In this document: piece by piece, positions 43,714 through 52,012 of the stretch | Position numbering within the stretch: position 1 is the first letter of the stretch | Layout of the letters: every line of letters starts with the position of its first letter | NCBI GenBank assembly: GCA_910587685.1 | Contig: CAJUMY010000003.1 | Coordinates: 1 to 64,000 of the forward strand | Length of the DNA stretch: 64,000 nt | From: an uncultured Christensenellaceae bacterium | GTDB taxonomy: Bacteria > Bacillota > Clostridia > Christensenellales > UBA3700 | Direction: 5' to 3' | The notes under the pieces: generated by a model | What the model was told of the DNA's origin: nothing | What the model saw: the letters and a program-made list of their open reading frames with translations, nothing else | Databases searched by the model: none | Made by a program: the position numbers and the translations under genes

Positions 43714-44019
43714 CTACTCCCCGAGACCGTCGAGATAGCCCTGCAACTTGAGCTTTGCGCCCGTCGAGAGCATCCTGTACTTTGAAAGTATTACTACTTC
43801 GTCACGCTTTAACGACATCTCGCCGAGCGACGTGTCTCTTCCTAAAATATAGTCGATACTGCAACCGTAAAAGTCTGCGAACTTCACAAGTGTGTCGTAA
43901 CTCATCTCTCTTACGCCGTTTTCCCATTGCGATATACTTCCCTTCGGAATACCGAGGATATTGGAAAGCGCCGTCTGCGACAGATTGCTTTTATTTCTCA
44001 ATTCTTTGAGCCGTATCAT
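43714..44019 (-). CDS. XRE-family transcriptional regulator
   Basis: The 101-residue protein has an HTH_3 domain in its first 60 residues: LKELRNKSNLSQTALSNILG, then PKGSISQWENGVREM and YDTLVKFADFYGCSIDYILG. The remaining 35 residues are helical (LSKYRMLSTGAKLKLQGYLD). The start at ATG 44019 follows GGAGGC; the frame is open 26 codons further without SD. Located just upstream of the response regulator on the same strand, with operator-like repeats in its promoter region. Confidence 0.92.
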   Translation of the reverse strand: MIRLKELRNKSNLSQTALSNILGIPKGSISQWENGVREMSYDTLVKFADFYGCSIDYILGRDTSLGEMSLKRDEVVILSKYRMLSTGAKLKLQGYLDGLGE

Positions 44020-44205
44020 TTTTCGCCTCCGTATAAGTTGCCGTAAATAGCGGCTTTGCCGTTCCATTAAAACGCCCGTCCGCCCTCGCCGCCGCAAATA
44101 ATATCCGCATACTTGCCAGCGCCGCTCCTTATTATATATATAATTAATACTATTAAGTATATATAATTATATGATAGTTCTTCGACGTCATAGGTTTCAA
44201 TATTA

Positions 44206-44430
44206 TACTCATTTTGTATATATTTATACATTAAAAATACTCATTTTGAGAATAGATGTTTGCCATATAAACTTTCCCGATATGCAAAACGGCATACTTT
44301 GCCAAAACATTATATAATTATCTATTTATATTGAAAAATTTTTACACTTTGTACAAAGCTATAGACAAATATACACGCCTCATTTTCCATTGTTTGCGAT
44401 ACGCTAAAATGTAATTACTCATTTTGTATA
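44206..44430. repeat. Three operator-like repeats around the XRE promoter
   Basis: TACTCATTTTGTATA occurs at 44206-44220 and 44416-44430, and TACTCATTTTGAG at 44238-44250. The last contains the dyad CTCA-TTT-TGAG. On the minus strand the 44206 copy overlaps a TATAAT at 44203-44208 that would be the XRE gene's -10 (no good -35 is visible). The rest of 44020-44573 shows no gene. Confidence 0.5.
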
Positions 44431-44573
44431 TTAATATGCCGTAAAGAGTATTATTAAACGATACCCGCATCTTTTATTTTCATACGATCGACTGAAAAAC
44501 GTCCGGTTACGTATTCGTTCGATAAAGCGTATTGACAAGTACGTATTTTTGATTTTCTTTGAAGATACCCTTC

Positions 44574-44602
44574 TTGACACTGCGCTCAAAAAAATGTATA
44601 CT
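44574..44602 (+). promoter_or_regulatory. Promoter of the rRNA methyltransferase gene
   Basis: TTGACA (44574-44579), 17 bp, TATACT (44597-44602). The start codon is only 9 nt after the -10, so the transcript would be leaderless or nearly so. Confidence 0.78.
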
Positions 44603-44611
44603 TAAAACGTT

Positions 44612-45979
44612 ATGGATATCAAATCGTTACCAGTTGAATTTCTTAATAATATGCGGGAAATGCTCGGAGAAAATTACGGCGAATACATATCTTATATGGA
44701 AACGGCGAAGCCGAGACGCGGTCTCCGAGTGAATACGCTCAAAACCGACATTGACGAGTTCGAAAAAATATTTCCTTTCGAACTTTCAAAAAGTCCCTTT
44801 TCCGACGACGGATACTATCTTCCCGCCGAAGGCGCGTACGGCTCTCACCCCTACCACCACGCGGGTCTTTACTATATGCAGGAACCGTCGGCGATGTCCG
44901 TCGTCTCGCTGATAAAGCCGTATATAGGGAAGCGAGTACTCGATATGTGCGCGGCTCCGGGAGGCAAGTCAAGCTATCTTGCGGGACTTATGCAAAACGA
45001 CGGGATACTGTTCCTCAACGAATACGTATTTTCAAGAGCGAAGATATTAGTCGGCAATATGGAAAGAATGGGCGTGAGGAACGCCTTTATCACCAACAAT
45101 TCTCCGAAAGATATAGCGAGACTCTATCCTTCGTTCTTCGATACCGTGATAGTCGACGCTCCCTGCTCGGGCGAAGGTATGTTCGTCAAGGAGGAGAGCG
45201 CGATAACTTCTTGGAACGCTAAGAACGTAGCGACGTCTGCGGAGAGACAGTTCGCTATACTTAATAGCGCCTACGAAGTTCTCTCTCCGTACGGATACAT
45301 GGTATATTCGACGTGCACGCTCAACAAGATCGAAAACGAGGGCGTTATAAAAAGATTCCTAAAAGCCTACCCCGATATGAAAATCGTAGAGCCGCATAGC
45401 GAACTCAAGAATAACGTTTTATCGGGGTTCGACGGCTTAGAGAACGCTATCAGGATATTTCCGCATAAACATATAGGCGAAGGTCACTTCGCGTGTCTTA
45501 TGCAAAAGACGGGCGGAAGAGATATGAACATCAAATTCAGCGATACATATACGCATATTAAAGCGGACAACAAGTGCAGAGAACTCTATTCGTCGCTGAC
45601 GGGCGAACTGCCTCCCGATAGGTTTTTCGAGCACAATTCAAGACTCTACGACATTGGTTTCGAAGTTCCCTACGTCAAAGGGATCAATCTCGTAAAGTGC
45701 GGCGTTACTTTTGCGGAAAGAGCGAATAAGCGAATAGTTCCGCATCATAATATCGCGACTATAGCAAAACGGAATACTCCGCGTAACAGTATATCTTTCC
45801 CCGCCGAGAGTATAGAGATAAAAAAATACCTCGTCGGAGAAACGCTCAACGTCTCGGCGGACTTCAAAGGCTACGGCGTTATCGAAGCCGACGGCTATCC
45901 GCTCGGCATCATAAAGTCGTCTGACGGCGCTATCAAAAACCATTACCCCAAAGGCCTGAGAAACGTAAACGGCAAATAA
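44612..45979 (+). CDS. rsmF: NOL1/NOP2/Sun-family 16S rRNA m5C methyltransferase (RsmF-like)
   Basis: The 455-residue protein has an N-terminal RNA-binding part (LPVEFLNNMREMLGENYGEY), the SAM-binding DMCAAPGGKSSYLA, the catalytic pair DAPCSGEGMF and STCTLNKIENE, and a C-terminal RsmF/PUA-like domain ending HYPKGLRNVNG. It methylates C5 of cytosine in 16S rRNA or tRNA by SAM. The start is set by the family's N-terminus (DIKSLPVEFLNNM); no SD precedes it, and the promoter's -10 ends 9 nt upstream, implying leaderless translation. Position specificity is inferred. Confidence 0.9.
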   Translation: MDIKSLPVEFLNNMREMLGENYGEYISYMETAKPRRGLRVNTLKTDIDEFEKIFPFELSKSPFSDDGYYLPAEGAYGSHPYHHAGLYYMQEPSAMSVVSLIKPYIGKRVLDMCAAPGGKSSYLAGLMQNDGILFLNEYVFSRAKILVGNMERMGVRNAFITNNSPKDIARLYPSFFDTVIVDAPCSGEGMFVKEESAITSWNAKNVATSAERQFAILNSAYEVLSPYGYMVYSTCTLNKIENEGVIKRFLKAYPDMKIVEPHSELKNNVLSGFDGLENAIRIFPHKHIGEGHFACLMQKTGGRDMNIKFSDTYTHIKADNKCRELYSSLTGELPPDRFFEHNSRLYDIGFEVPYVKGINLVKCGVTFAERANKRIVPHHNIATIAKRNTPRNSISFPAESIEIKKYLVGETLNVSADFKGYGVIEADGYPLGIIKSSDGAIKNHYPKGLRNVNGK

Positions 45980-46122
45980 CGCAATAAAGCGCGGCTTTAG
46001 CATATACGTTTCGTCATATACCCCATCTCGCTTCTATAACTTTCCTAAAATTTATACCAAATCGCGCCTAATGCGATAGAAAGCGTAAATCTCAACATCA
46101 CGTTGACGCTATAAGAACTATC

Positions 46123-47160
46123 ATGAAAATGTCAAAGATAAGATCAATATCAATAATGCTGCTTGTAGCGATACTTTTGACGGTATTGGTCGGTTGCAGT
46201 TTGAGCAAAGAGGACTGTTACGTATTCGACGAAAGCGAATTCATACCGCTGAGAGGCGAAGACAATTCGCTCATAGACGCGAACGCCGTAAGAATAATGT
46301 CGGCAAACGTACTCGTTCATATAGAGGACTGGGGCGGCGAACCTGTCAAACCGAGAGCCCACCGCTTTGCGGAGGCTATAAAGCATTACGCTCCCGACGT
46401 CATCGGTATGCAGGAGATGTGCAGCGACTGGTACAAATATCTCCTTCCGCAGATCGAGGATAGTTACTCCGCCGTCGAGACGAAAAACTCGCTCTTTATG
46501 GAAAACCGCTCTCCTCTCATCTATAACAAGAAAAAACTCAATTTGATAAAGAGCGACCTCATAAAGTATTCAAAGGGCGATAAGAACGGTTGCAGAGTCG
46601 TAACGTACGGCATATTCGAACGTATATCGGATAAGAAAAAGTTCATCGTAACGTCTACGCATCTGGACCTTATAAGAATGAAAGATTACGGCAAAGAAAA
46701 GGGAATAATGCTAAGTCAAGTATCCGAATTCTTCAGCGTGATAGAATCGTTAAAGGAGCAATATCCCGAATGTTCTATCTTTATGACGGGCGACTATAAT
46801 TCAATGGAAAGAGAGACGAGCCGTTATATAGGCGCAGAGAACGGAGAAGCGTATAAAAGCGAAAACGACCTCACTTACTATAAATGCTACGGCTTGCCGT
46901 GCGGCAGCTTCGCGTACGAAAAGATATCGGAAAAATACAAAGACGTAAAATTCATAGAAGGCATTGAGCGAAAATTCGACAATACGAGGGGTTACCTTTA
47001 CGACGACCCGACGTGGGATCACATATTCTTAGCTAACGAAAGCCGCGCCGAAGTCCTTACGTTCCGGGTCATGACTTCCGACTACTTCCATAATAATAGC
47101 GATAGAACGAGCCGAATATCCGATCACCTGCCGATAGCAGTAGACGCTATAATAAAATAA
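46123..47160 (+). CDS. Lipoprotein of the endonuclease/exonuclease/phosphatase fold
   Basis: The 345-residue protein has a signal with lipobox LVGC (Cys25) and then an EEP fold: IMSANVLVH (first metal asparagine), IGMQEMC (metal glutamate), TSTHLDLIRM (histidine), FMTGDYNSM (D and N) and ISDHLPIAVD (final DH). All catalytic positions are present, so it is probably an active surface phosphodiesterase or sugar-phosphate/nucleic-acid hydrolase. No transport genes adjoin. Its SD is weak (AAGAAC), and I see no clear promoter after rsmF. A strong terminator follows. Confidence 0.88.
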   Translation: MKMSKIRSISIMLLVAILLTVLVGCSLSKEDCYVFDESEFIPLRGEDNSLIDANAVRIMSANVLVHIEDWGGEPVKPRAHRFAEAIKHYAPDVIGMQEMCSDWYKYLLPQIEDSYSAVETKNSLFMENRSPLIYNKKKLNLIKSDLIKYSKGDKNGCRVVTYGIFERISDKKKFIVTSTHLDLIRMKDYGKEKGIMLSQVSEFFSVIESLKEQYPECSIFMTGDYNSMERETSRYIGAENGEAYKSENDLTYYKCYGLPCGSFAYEKISEKYKDVKFIEGIERKFDNTRGYLYDDPTWDHIFLANESRAEVLTFRVMTSDYFHNNSDRTSRISDHLPIAVDAIIK

Positions 47161-47176
47161 AGTATAAAAACGCATC

Positions 47177-47212
47177 AAAAAAGTCAAGCTCTTATGGCTT
47201 GACTTTTTATTT
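47177..47212. terminator. Bidirectional terminator
   Basis: AAAAGTCAAGC (47179-47189) and GCTTGACTTTT (47197-47207), 7-nt loop, with T-runs on both strands (TTATTTTT on plus). It serves the EEP lipoprotein gene and the convergent zinc-ribbon gene. Confidence 0.87.
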
Positions 47213-47306
47213 TTCTCATATTATCGCGTTATAGAGAACTAACGGTATTTAAAGATACGCTATCCGACTATTAGTATTATTAATACAAATGAAGCGTAGG
47301 CGAAAA

Positions 47307-47813
47307 TCAAAAATCTTCTTCCTCGTCGGCAAAGTCTTCGTCGTCATCTTCGTCTATTTCAACGTCGTCGATGTCTATCTCTTCAAAATCGTCGTCTATA
47401 GGCTCGCTGGTCTCGTCTTCTTCGAACTCTTCGTCTTCATCGTTACTGATAAAGTCGTTATCGTCGTCAAAGCTATCCATGTCGTCATCCCAGTCTTCAA
47501 TAGCGTCGAGCGAAATATCATCGGTCGGATCTGGTTCGATATCCTCCTTTTCGTCGTCTATATCCTCTTCGAAAACGTTGGTCAACTTATTCTTCTTCGC
47601 CAAACATTCGGCGCAATATTTTTCGTTCTCTTCAACAAAGTTAGTATGACAAAGCGGACAAAGCATACCTTCTTCTTCGTTATAATCGAGTTCGTCGTCT
47701 TCGAGAAGTCTGACTCCCCCGATATGAAGTTCGGCTTTGCAGACGTCGCAAAGCTCCTCGCCCTCCAAAATGTAATTTAGTTCGCATCTCGGACACTTAA
47801 CGTATTTAGGCAT
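47307..47813 (-). CDS. Acidic protein with two zinc ribbons
   Basis: Residues 1-75 contain two four-cysteine sets: CPRCELNYILEGEELCDVC and CPLCHTNFVEENEKYCAEC. About 90 residues of almost pure Asp/Glu with Phe, Ile and Ser follow (for example DEEFEEDETSEPIDDDFEE). Such acidic tails occur in RNA polymerase-associated or nucleic-acid-mimicking proteins; the function here is unknown. SD GGAGGAGG, promoter 47946-47974. A similar open frame on the opposite strand is a shadow of the GAC/GAA-rich codons. Confidence 0.8.
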   Translation of the reverse strand: MPKYVKCPRCELNYILEGEELCDVCKAELHIGGVRLLEDDELDYNEEEGMLCPLCHTNFVEENEKYCAECLAKKNKLTNVFEEDIDDEKEDIEPDPTDDISLDAIEDWDDDMDSFDDDNDFISNDEDEEFEEDETSEPIDDDFEEIDIDDVEIDEDDDEDFADEEEDF

Positions 47814-48222
47814 ATTTCCTCCTCCAAAACAGCAAATGATTCATACACGACGGCAATCCCTGCTCACATTACGGCAAAACCGAAAATAGTATTCTCAGAT
47901 AAACGTTTAATATACCTCTGCCGACGCATATAAATATTTATTCATATTATATTAGCTAACAGCATAATTGTAAACCCTTTTTTATAAATTTTTTATTAAT
48001 TTTTATCAAAAAAATCATTAAAATAGCGCTTGACCTAAAACGCGGGAGTTTATACGAAAGATTTTACCGTTAATAGTTATTTTCAAGTAGAACTTTACGC
48101 GCGTATAACTTGATTTTTTAATAGCGTTACCGTTTTTTCTAAACCTTAGACATAAATCGTTAAATTGCCCGACGGCAAATCGAAACGCAGACGCGACCTT
48201 CAAAACGCTGAAGACAAAAGTA
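47814..48222. other. AT-rich intergenic region
   Basis: It holds the zinc-ribbon promoter at 47946-47974 and otherwise oligo-T/oligo-A tracts (47985-48020). Short minus-strand frames at 48018-48203 lack an SD and gene-like codons. I see no RNA gene. Confidence 0.4.
47946..47974 (-). promoter_or_regulatory. Promoter of the zinc-ribbon gene
   Basis: Minus strand TTTACA (47969-47974), 17 bp, TATAAT (47946-47951). The leader is about 130 nt. Confidence 0.68.
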
Positions 48223-48251
48223 AAAAACGGACGAATATATCGTCCGTTTTT
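48222..48251 (-). terminator. Terminator of the rubrerythrin gene
   Basis: AAAAACGGACGA (48223-48234) and TCGTCCGTTTTT (48240-48251), 5-nt loop; minus strand continues TACTTTTGTC after the stem's own T-run. Confidence 0.82.
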
Positions 48252-48318
48252 ATACGTTATCTCTTAAATGCGTCTCTACGCGTAGATCCGCATAGTTAAT
48301 ACTTGCTGCTCTTTACAA

Positions 48319-48867
48319 TCACTTCTCGAAATGATGCTTGTAAAGACCTCTGAATCCGCAGCAGTGACGAGCCTCGTCCTTTGCCATTTCGTGAACGGTA
48401 TCATGTATAGCGTCGAGACCGAGAGCTTTAGCGCGAGACGCGATCTTCTTCTTTCCGTCGCAAGCGCCGTATTCCGCGTCTATTCTCATCTTAAGATTAG
48501 TAGCGGTAGAATCCGTAAGAACTTCGCCGAGAAGCTCTGCAAATTTAGCGGCATGCTCCGCCTCTTCGAACGCATATCTCTTGTATGCCTCTGCTATATC
48601 GGGATAGCCCTCTCTGTCAGCCTGTCTGCTCATAGCAAGATACATACCTACTTCCATGCACTCGCCTTCGAAATTCATCTTGAGTCCCTCGACTATCTCA
48701 GCGTCAACGCCCTGCGCTACGCCGATCTTATGCTCGTCTGCAAGAACAAAATTCTCGTCCTTTATTTCCTCGAACTTATTCGAAGGAGCCTTACACTGAG
48801 GACACTTTTCGGGAGCGGCATCTCCCTCGTGAACGTAACCGCAAATAGTACATCTGAATTTTTTCAT
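48319..48867 (-). CDS. rbr: Reverse rubrerythrin (rubredoxin-first, peroxide reductase)
   Basis: The 182-residue protein begins with a rubredoxin domain (Cys6, Cys9, Cys22, Cys25) and continues with a ferritin-like di-iron domain ([43 protein letters not shown]). Rubredoxin before ferritin is the order of clostridial reverse rubrerythrins, which reduce H2O2 and in some species O2 with NADH through other electron carriers. Ligands E, ExxH, E and ExxRH are all visible. It lies downstream of the mini-rubredoxin and perR, fitting a peroxide-response unit. SD AAGGAG. Confidence 0.94.
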   Translation of the reverse strand: MKKFRCTICGYVHEGDAAPEKCPQCKAPSNKFEEIKDENFVLADEHKIGVAQGVDAEIVEGLKMNFEGECMEVGMYLAMSRQADREGYPDIAEAYKRYAFEEAEHAAKFAELLGEVLTDSTATNLKMRIDAEYGACDGKKKIASRAKALGLDAIHDTVHEMAKDEARHCCGFRGLYKHHFEK

Positions 48868-48985
48868 TGTTAAAAATCTCCTTTACTTTGGATTTTACTT
48901 AATTATTCTCAACGGATAATCAATCCGCCGGCGTTATCAACGTGTTTGTATCATATCAAAACGATAATACATATGTTATAGTTTA

Positions 48986-49099
48986 TTACTCTGCGACTTC
49001 TTCGAAATCTTCGCTTCCGACTCCGCATACGGGGCAGACTTCGGGAACGCTGTCGCTTTCTTCTTCATAACCGCATACTACGCAAACCCACTTTGACAT
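48986..49099 (-). CDS. Mini-rubredoxin-like protein (37 aa)
   Basis: A 37-codon gene: ATG 49099 after GGAGG, with Cys6, Cys9, Cys22 and Cys25 in MSKWVCVVCGYEEES and VCPVCGVG, the same cysteine spacing as the rubrerythrin's rubredoxin domain. It ends in an acidic tail. It lacks the last part of a full rubredoxin (about 52 residues), so it is a minimal rubredoxin or iron/zinc knuckle and may carry electrons to rubrerythrin. It lies between perR and rbr. Confidence 0.85.
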   Translation of the reverse strand: MSKWVCVVCGYEEESDSVPEVCPVCGVGSEDFEEVAE

Positions 49100-49174
49100 A
49101 GACACTTCCTCCTTTTCATATTTTATCAAAATTCCGTTATTCATTTACCGGATATTAAACTTACGATGAACAAC

Positions 49175-49558
49175 TCACTTATCCGAACAGTTTTTGCACA
49201 CTCCGCAAAACGTAACGTCGTAATCTTCGATACCGAAATCATTGCCTTTAATGAACGTTCTGAGCTCTTCGTCCACTCCGTCGCTGACAGGGACATCTAT
49301 AACGGCGCCGCATCTGTCGCATATCATATGAGCGTGTCTTTTAACGCAACCGTCGAATCTATCCTTCTCAAACGCTCCCTTTATCCTGATAGCCTCTCCC
49401 ATCTCGACAAGCATATTGAGATTGCGATAAACGGTGCCCAGACTGATATTCGGAATTATTTTTCTGCATTCCGCGTATACCCAGTCGACCGTAGGATGCG
49501 TATCGGTGCTCCTCAGCACGGATAGGACGGTGTTTCTTTGTCTCGAATAATTGATCAT
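49175..49558 (-). CDS. perR: Fur-family regulator, PerR type
   Basis: The 127-residue protein has a winged helix (RQRNTVLSVLRSTDTHPTVD, SLGTVYRNLNMLVEMGEAI) and a Fur metal domain: RFDG, then KRHAHMICDRCG and FCGVCKNC, giving two CxxC pairs for structural zinc. The histidines in KRHAHM and the asparagine/aspartate pocket fit PerR, which senses H2O2 by oxidising an Fe-bound histidine. Genomic linkage to rubrerythrin supports this over Fur or Zur. A canonical PerR box is not evident to me. SD CGGAG; promoter 49609-49637. Confidence 0.85.
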   Translation of the reverse strand: MINYSRQRNTVLSVLRSTDTHPTVDWVYAECRKIIPNISLGTVYRNLNMLVEMGEAIRIKGAFEKDRFDGCVKRHAHMICDRCGAVIDVPVSDGVDEELRTFIKGNDFGIEDYDVTFCGVCKNCSDK

Positions 49559-49608
49559 CAGTTTCTCCGCTACATCTAAAATCAGTAATGATTCTCGATT
49601 TCTCTTAT

Positions 49609-49637
49609 ATTATAGACCCTATTTGTTTATTTGTCAA
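49609..49637 (-). promoter_or_regulatory. Promoter of perR
   Basis: Minus strand TTGACA (49632-49637), 17 bp, TATAAT (49609-49614). Confidence 0.84.
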
Positions 49638-49828
49638 CATTTATTTTGATAAAATTAACAAAAATTTCCTGCAAATATATCGTTTCAAAATATAAGACGC
49701 GTATATCGACGTTATTATTTTTTGCTAGGATAAAAAAAGTATTCTTGTTAACAATAAAAGTATTTCGCTAAAATTTTGCGTTATGTCTCTTAAAAGTTAA
49801 ATTTCGTATAGGGTCGTAAAATTTTTTG

Positions 49829-49857
49829 TTGCAATATAAATGTTTATGTTATATAAT
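49829..49857 (+). promoter_or_regulatory. Promoter of the GH36 gene
   Basis: TTGCAA (49829-49834), 17 bp, TATAAT (49852-49857). The interval 49638-49828 is AT-rich without a gene. Confidence 0.7.
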
Positions 49858-49901
49858 ATATTTATATAATAATGTGTATAAACATTATGTTGGAGGGAAT
49901 T

Positions 49902-51797
49902 ATGCTGAAAAATTATTCAATTACGTTAAAATACCGTCTCGGCGACGAAAAGAAACCCATCGTAAGCTCGGAAATCGAAAACGACGATTATACGATAATC
50001 CGCGACGTCGAAGAGGACAACCGTCTCGTACTCAGTCTCGAAGCGAAAGACGGCAAAGCATTAACTATCGAAGAATTTTCCGTGGTTTACCGCTATGACT
50101 TTATGCCGAGATTCAAACAGTTCAGAAAGATATTTATCAACGGCTACCAGTCCTGGACAGACACGAAAGAATATACTCCCAACGAGCATACTCCCGTATT
50201 TGAAAACTCTCTCAAAACATTCATGAAGATTTTCGGCGCTATCGAATCCAACGGACTCGAAAACTCCGGCGACTATAAATTCGCGAAGTATTCGAAAAAG
50301 CCCGGCAATTTCCATTCATTCTCATATATGTATCTAAGAGACAACGCGGACATAGAGCTGTTCGGCTCGATGAACGAGGCGTCTGGCTACACGATATTTT
50401 ACGTAGACGTTGCGGCGAAAGCGCTGACTGTCACGAAGGAACTAGAGGGCATCACCGTAAGCGAAAAACGCGAGGTCATAAACATCGCCCGCTACAACGG
50501 CGAATATAACGCGACTTTCGACAAGTGGTTTAGCGATATGAATATCCCTCAGCCGAGAATGAAACACGTTACAGGATATACTTCATGGTACAATTATTAC
50601 ACGCGTATCAGCGAAGATATTATCGTACGCGATTTGGATTCACTCGCATCTTCAGGCGAAAAAATAGACATATTCCAAATCGACGACGGCTATCAGACCA
50701 CCGTCGGCGATTGGCTCTCTCTAAAGCCCGTCTTTCCGAGCGGGATGAAATACATTACCGAGAAAATACACTCTAACGGAATGAAAGCGGGACTGTGGCT
50801 CGCTCCCTTCGGAGCAACTCCTAAATCCGAAGTATTCAAGACGCACAAGGACGACTGGTTCGTGAAAGACGGCAAAGGCAAGCTCGTAAAAGCAGGCGCC
50901 AACTGGGGCGGTTTCTACACGCTCGATATATATAACGAAGAGGTTCGCGAACATCTTCGCAACGTCTTCGATACTGTGCTTAACGATTGGGATTTCGATA
51001 TGGTGAAGCTCGACTTCCTATATCAAGTCGCAGTAATCCCCTATAACGGCAAGACAAGAGGAGAGATAATGACGGACGCTATGGATCTTCTCCGCGAAAT
51101 TTGCGGCGACAAGCTGATTTTGGGATGCGGAGTACCGCTGTATCCCGCGTTCGGAAAAGTCGATTTCTGCCGCGTCGGCGCAGACGTCGACCTCTCGTGG
51201 AACGAATCTTATACCAATAAACGCATGCACAGAGAACGCGTATCGACGAAAAATACGCTCAACAACACTATATTCCGCCGTCATCTTGACGGAAGAGCGT
51301 TCGTAAACGATCCCGACGTATTCCTCCTTAGAGATAAGAATATAAGGATGAAACCAAGCGAAAGGAAGCTAGTTGCGACTATCAACAGACTTTTCGGAAA
51401 TCTGCTCTTTACTTCCGACAACGTTGCGGACTATTCCGATTGGCAGAAGGAGTTATTGCATGAAATATTCTCCGACTACACTTCCGAGATAGTCAGCGCG
51501 GAATACGTGACGACGGATATACTCCATATCAAGTATAAGCTCAATTCCATACCTCACACTCTTACTATAGATATGAATAAGGGAACGCTTATCGAAAGAA
51601 ATACGGACGAAGAAGATATCGCGACCAAGACGCTCGACGATAAGCTCGAGACAAAGTCGGACGAAGGTTTCGTAGCTTTCATTAACCCCGAAGACGATAA
51701 CGACGAAGACTTCGAATTCGACAATACCGATACGACGACGGAAAACGCCGAAAGCGATGCGGAGACCGCAGGCGATAGCGAAGAGGAAACAAAGTAA
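49902..51797 (+). CDS. GH36-family alpha-galactosidase-like glycosidase
   Basis: Start at ATG 49902 after GGAGGG; the frame is open 10 codons further. The 631-residue protein has an N-terminal beta-sandwich, then a (beta/alpha)8 barrel with FQIDDGYQTTVGDW, MKAGLWLAPF, the nucleophile in MVKLDFLYQ and the acid/base in CRVGADVDLSW, the GH36/GH31-clan D pattern. It hydrolyses alpha-galactosides (raffinose family, galactomannan side chains) or related alpha-glycosides. There is no signal, so the substrate must enter the cell. A 40-residue Asp/Glu/Thr-rich tail (from about residue 585) is unusual for the family. Monocistronic. Confidence 0.88.
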   Translation: MLKNYSITLKYRLGDEKKPIVSSEIENDDYTIIRDVEEDNRLVLSLEAKDGKALTIEEFSVVYRYDFMPRFKQFRKIFINGYQSWTDTKEYTPNEHTPVFENSLKTFMKIFGAIESNGLENSGDYKFAKYSKKPGNFHSFSYMYLRDNADIELFGSMNEASGYTIFYVDVAAKALTVTKELEGITVSEKREVINIARYNGEYNATFDKWFSDMNIPQPRMKHVTGYTSWYNYYTRISEDIIVRDLDSLASSGEKIDIFQIDDGYQTTVGDWLSLKPVFPSGMKYITEKIHSNGMKAGLWLAPFGATPKSEVFKTHKDDWFVKDGKGKLVKAGANWGGFYTLDIYNEEVREHLRNVFDTVLNDWDFDMVKLDFLYQVAVIPYNGKTRGEIMTDAMDLLREICGDKLILGCGVPLYPAFGKVDFCRVGADVDLSWNESYTNKRMHRERVSTKNTLNNTIFRRHLDGRAFVNDPDVFLLRDKNIRMKPSERKLVATINRLFGNLLFTSDNVADYSDWQKELLHEIFSDYTSEIVSAEYVTTDILHIKYKLNSIPHTLTIDMNKGTLIERNTDEEDIATKTLDDKLETKSDEGFVAFINPEDDNDEDFEFDNTDTTTENAESDAETAGDSEEETK

Positions 51798-51950
51798 CGC
51801 TAACGCTTCATATCATATTAAAGATATATAGAAGCTACGTTATCGTTTCATAACTTGAGCACAGCTAAAACGCAAGATCGCGGCAATGCTTCTTACCCGA
51901 TTTCAGCCGCTTAGACTCAATAAGAAATCAATGAGATATTGATATTATAG

Positions 51951-51993
51951 AACGTAAAAAAAGCAGCCTGCTATATCATGCAAGGCTGCTTTT
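51951..51993 (-). terminator. Terminator between GH36 and GH13 genes
   Basis: AAAAGCAGCC (51959-51968) and GGCTGCTTTT (51984-51993); minus strand continues TTTACG, plus strand ATCATG. It ends the minus-strand glycogen cluster and may also end the plus-strand GH36 gene. Confidence 0.8.
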
Positions 51994-52012
51994 ATCATGC
52001 TGTTTTTTTACT

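Noticed and set aside
47289..47780. 163-codon plus-strand frame opposite the zinc-ribbon gene
   Set aside because: It is the mirror of repeated GAC/GAA codons; the minus strand has the SD and the cysteine motifs.
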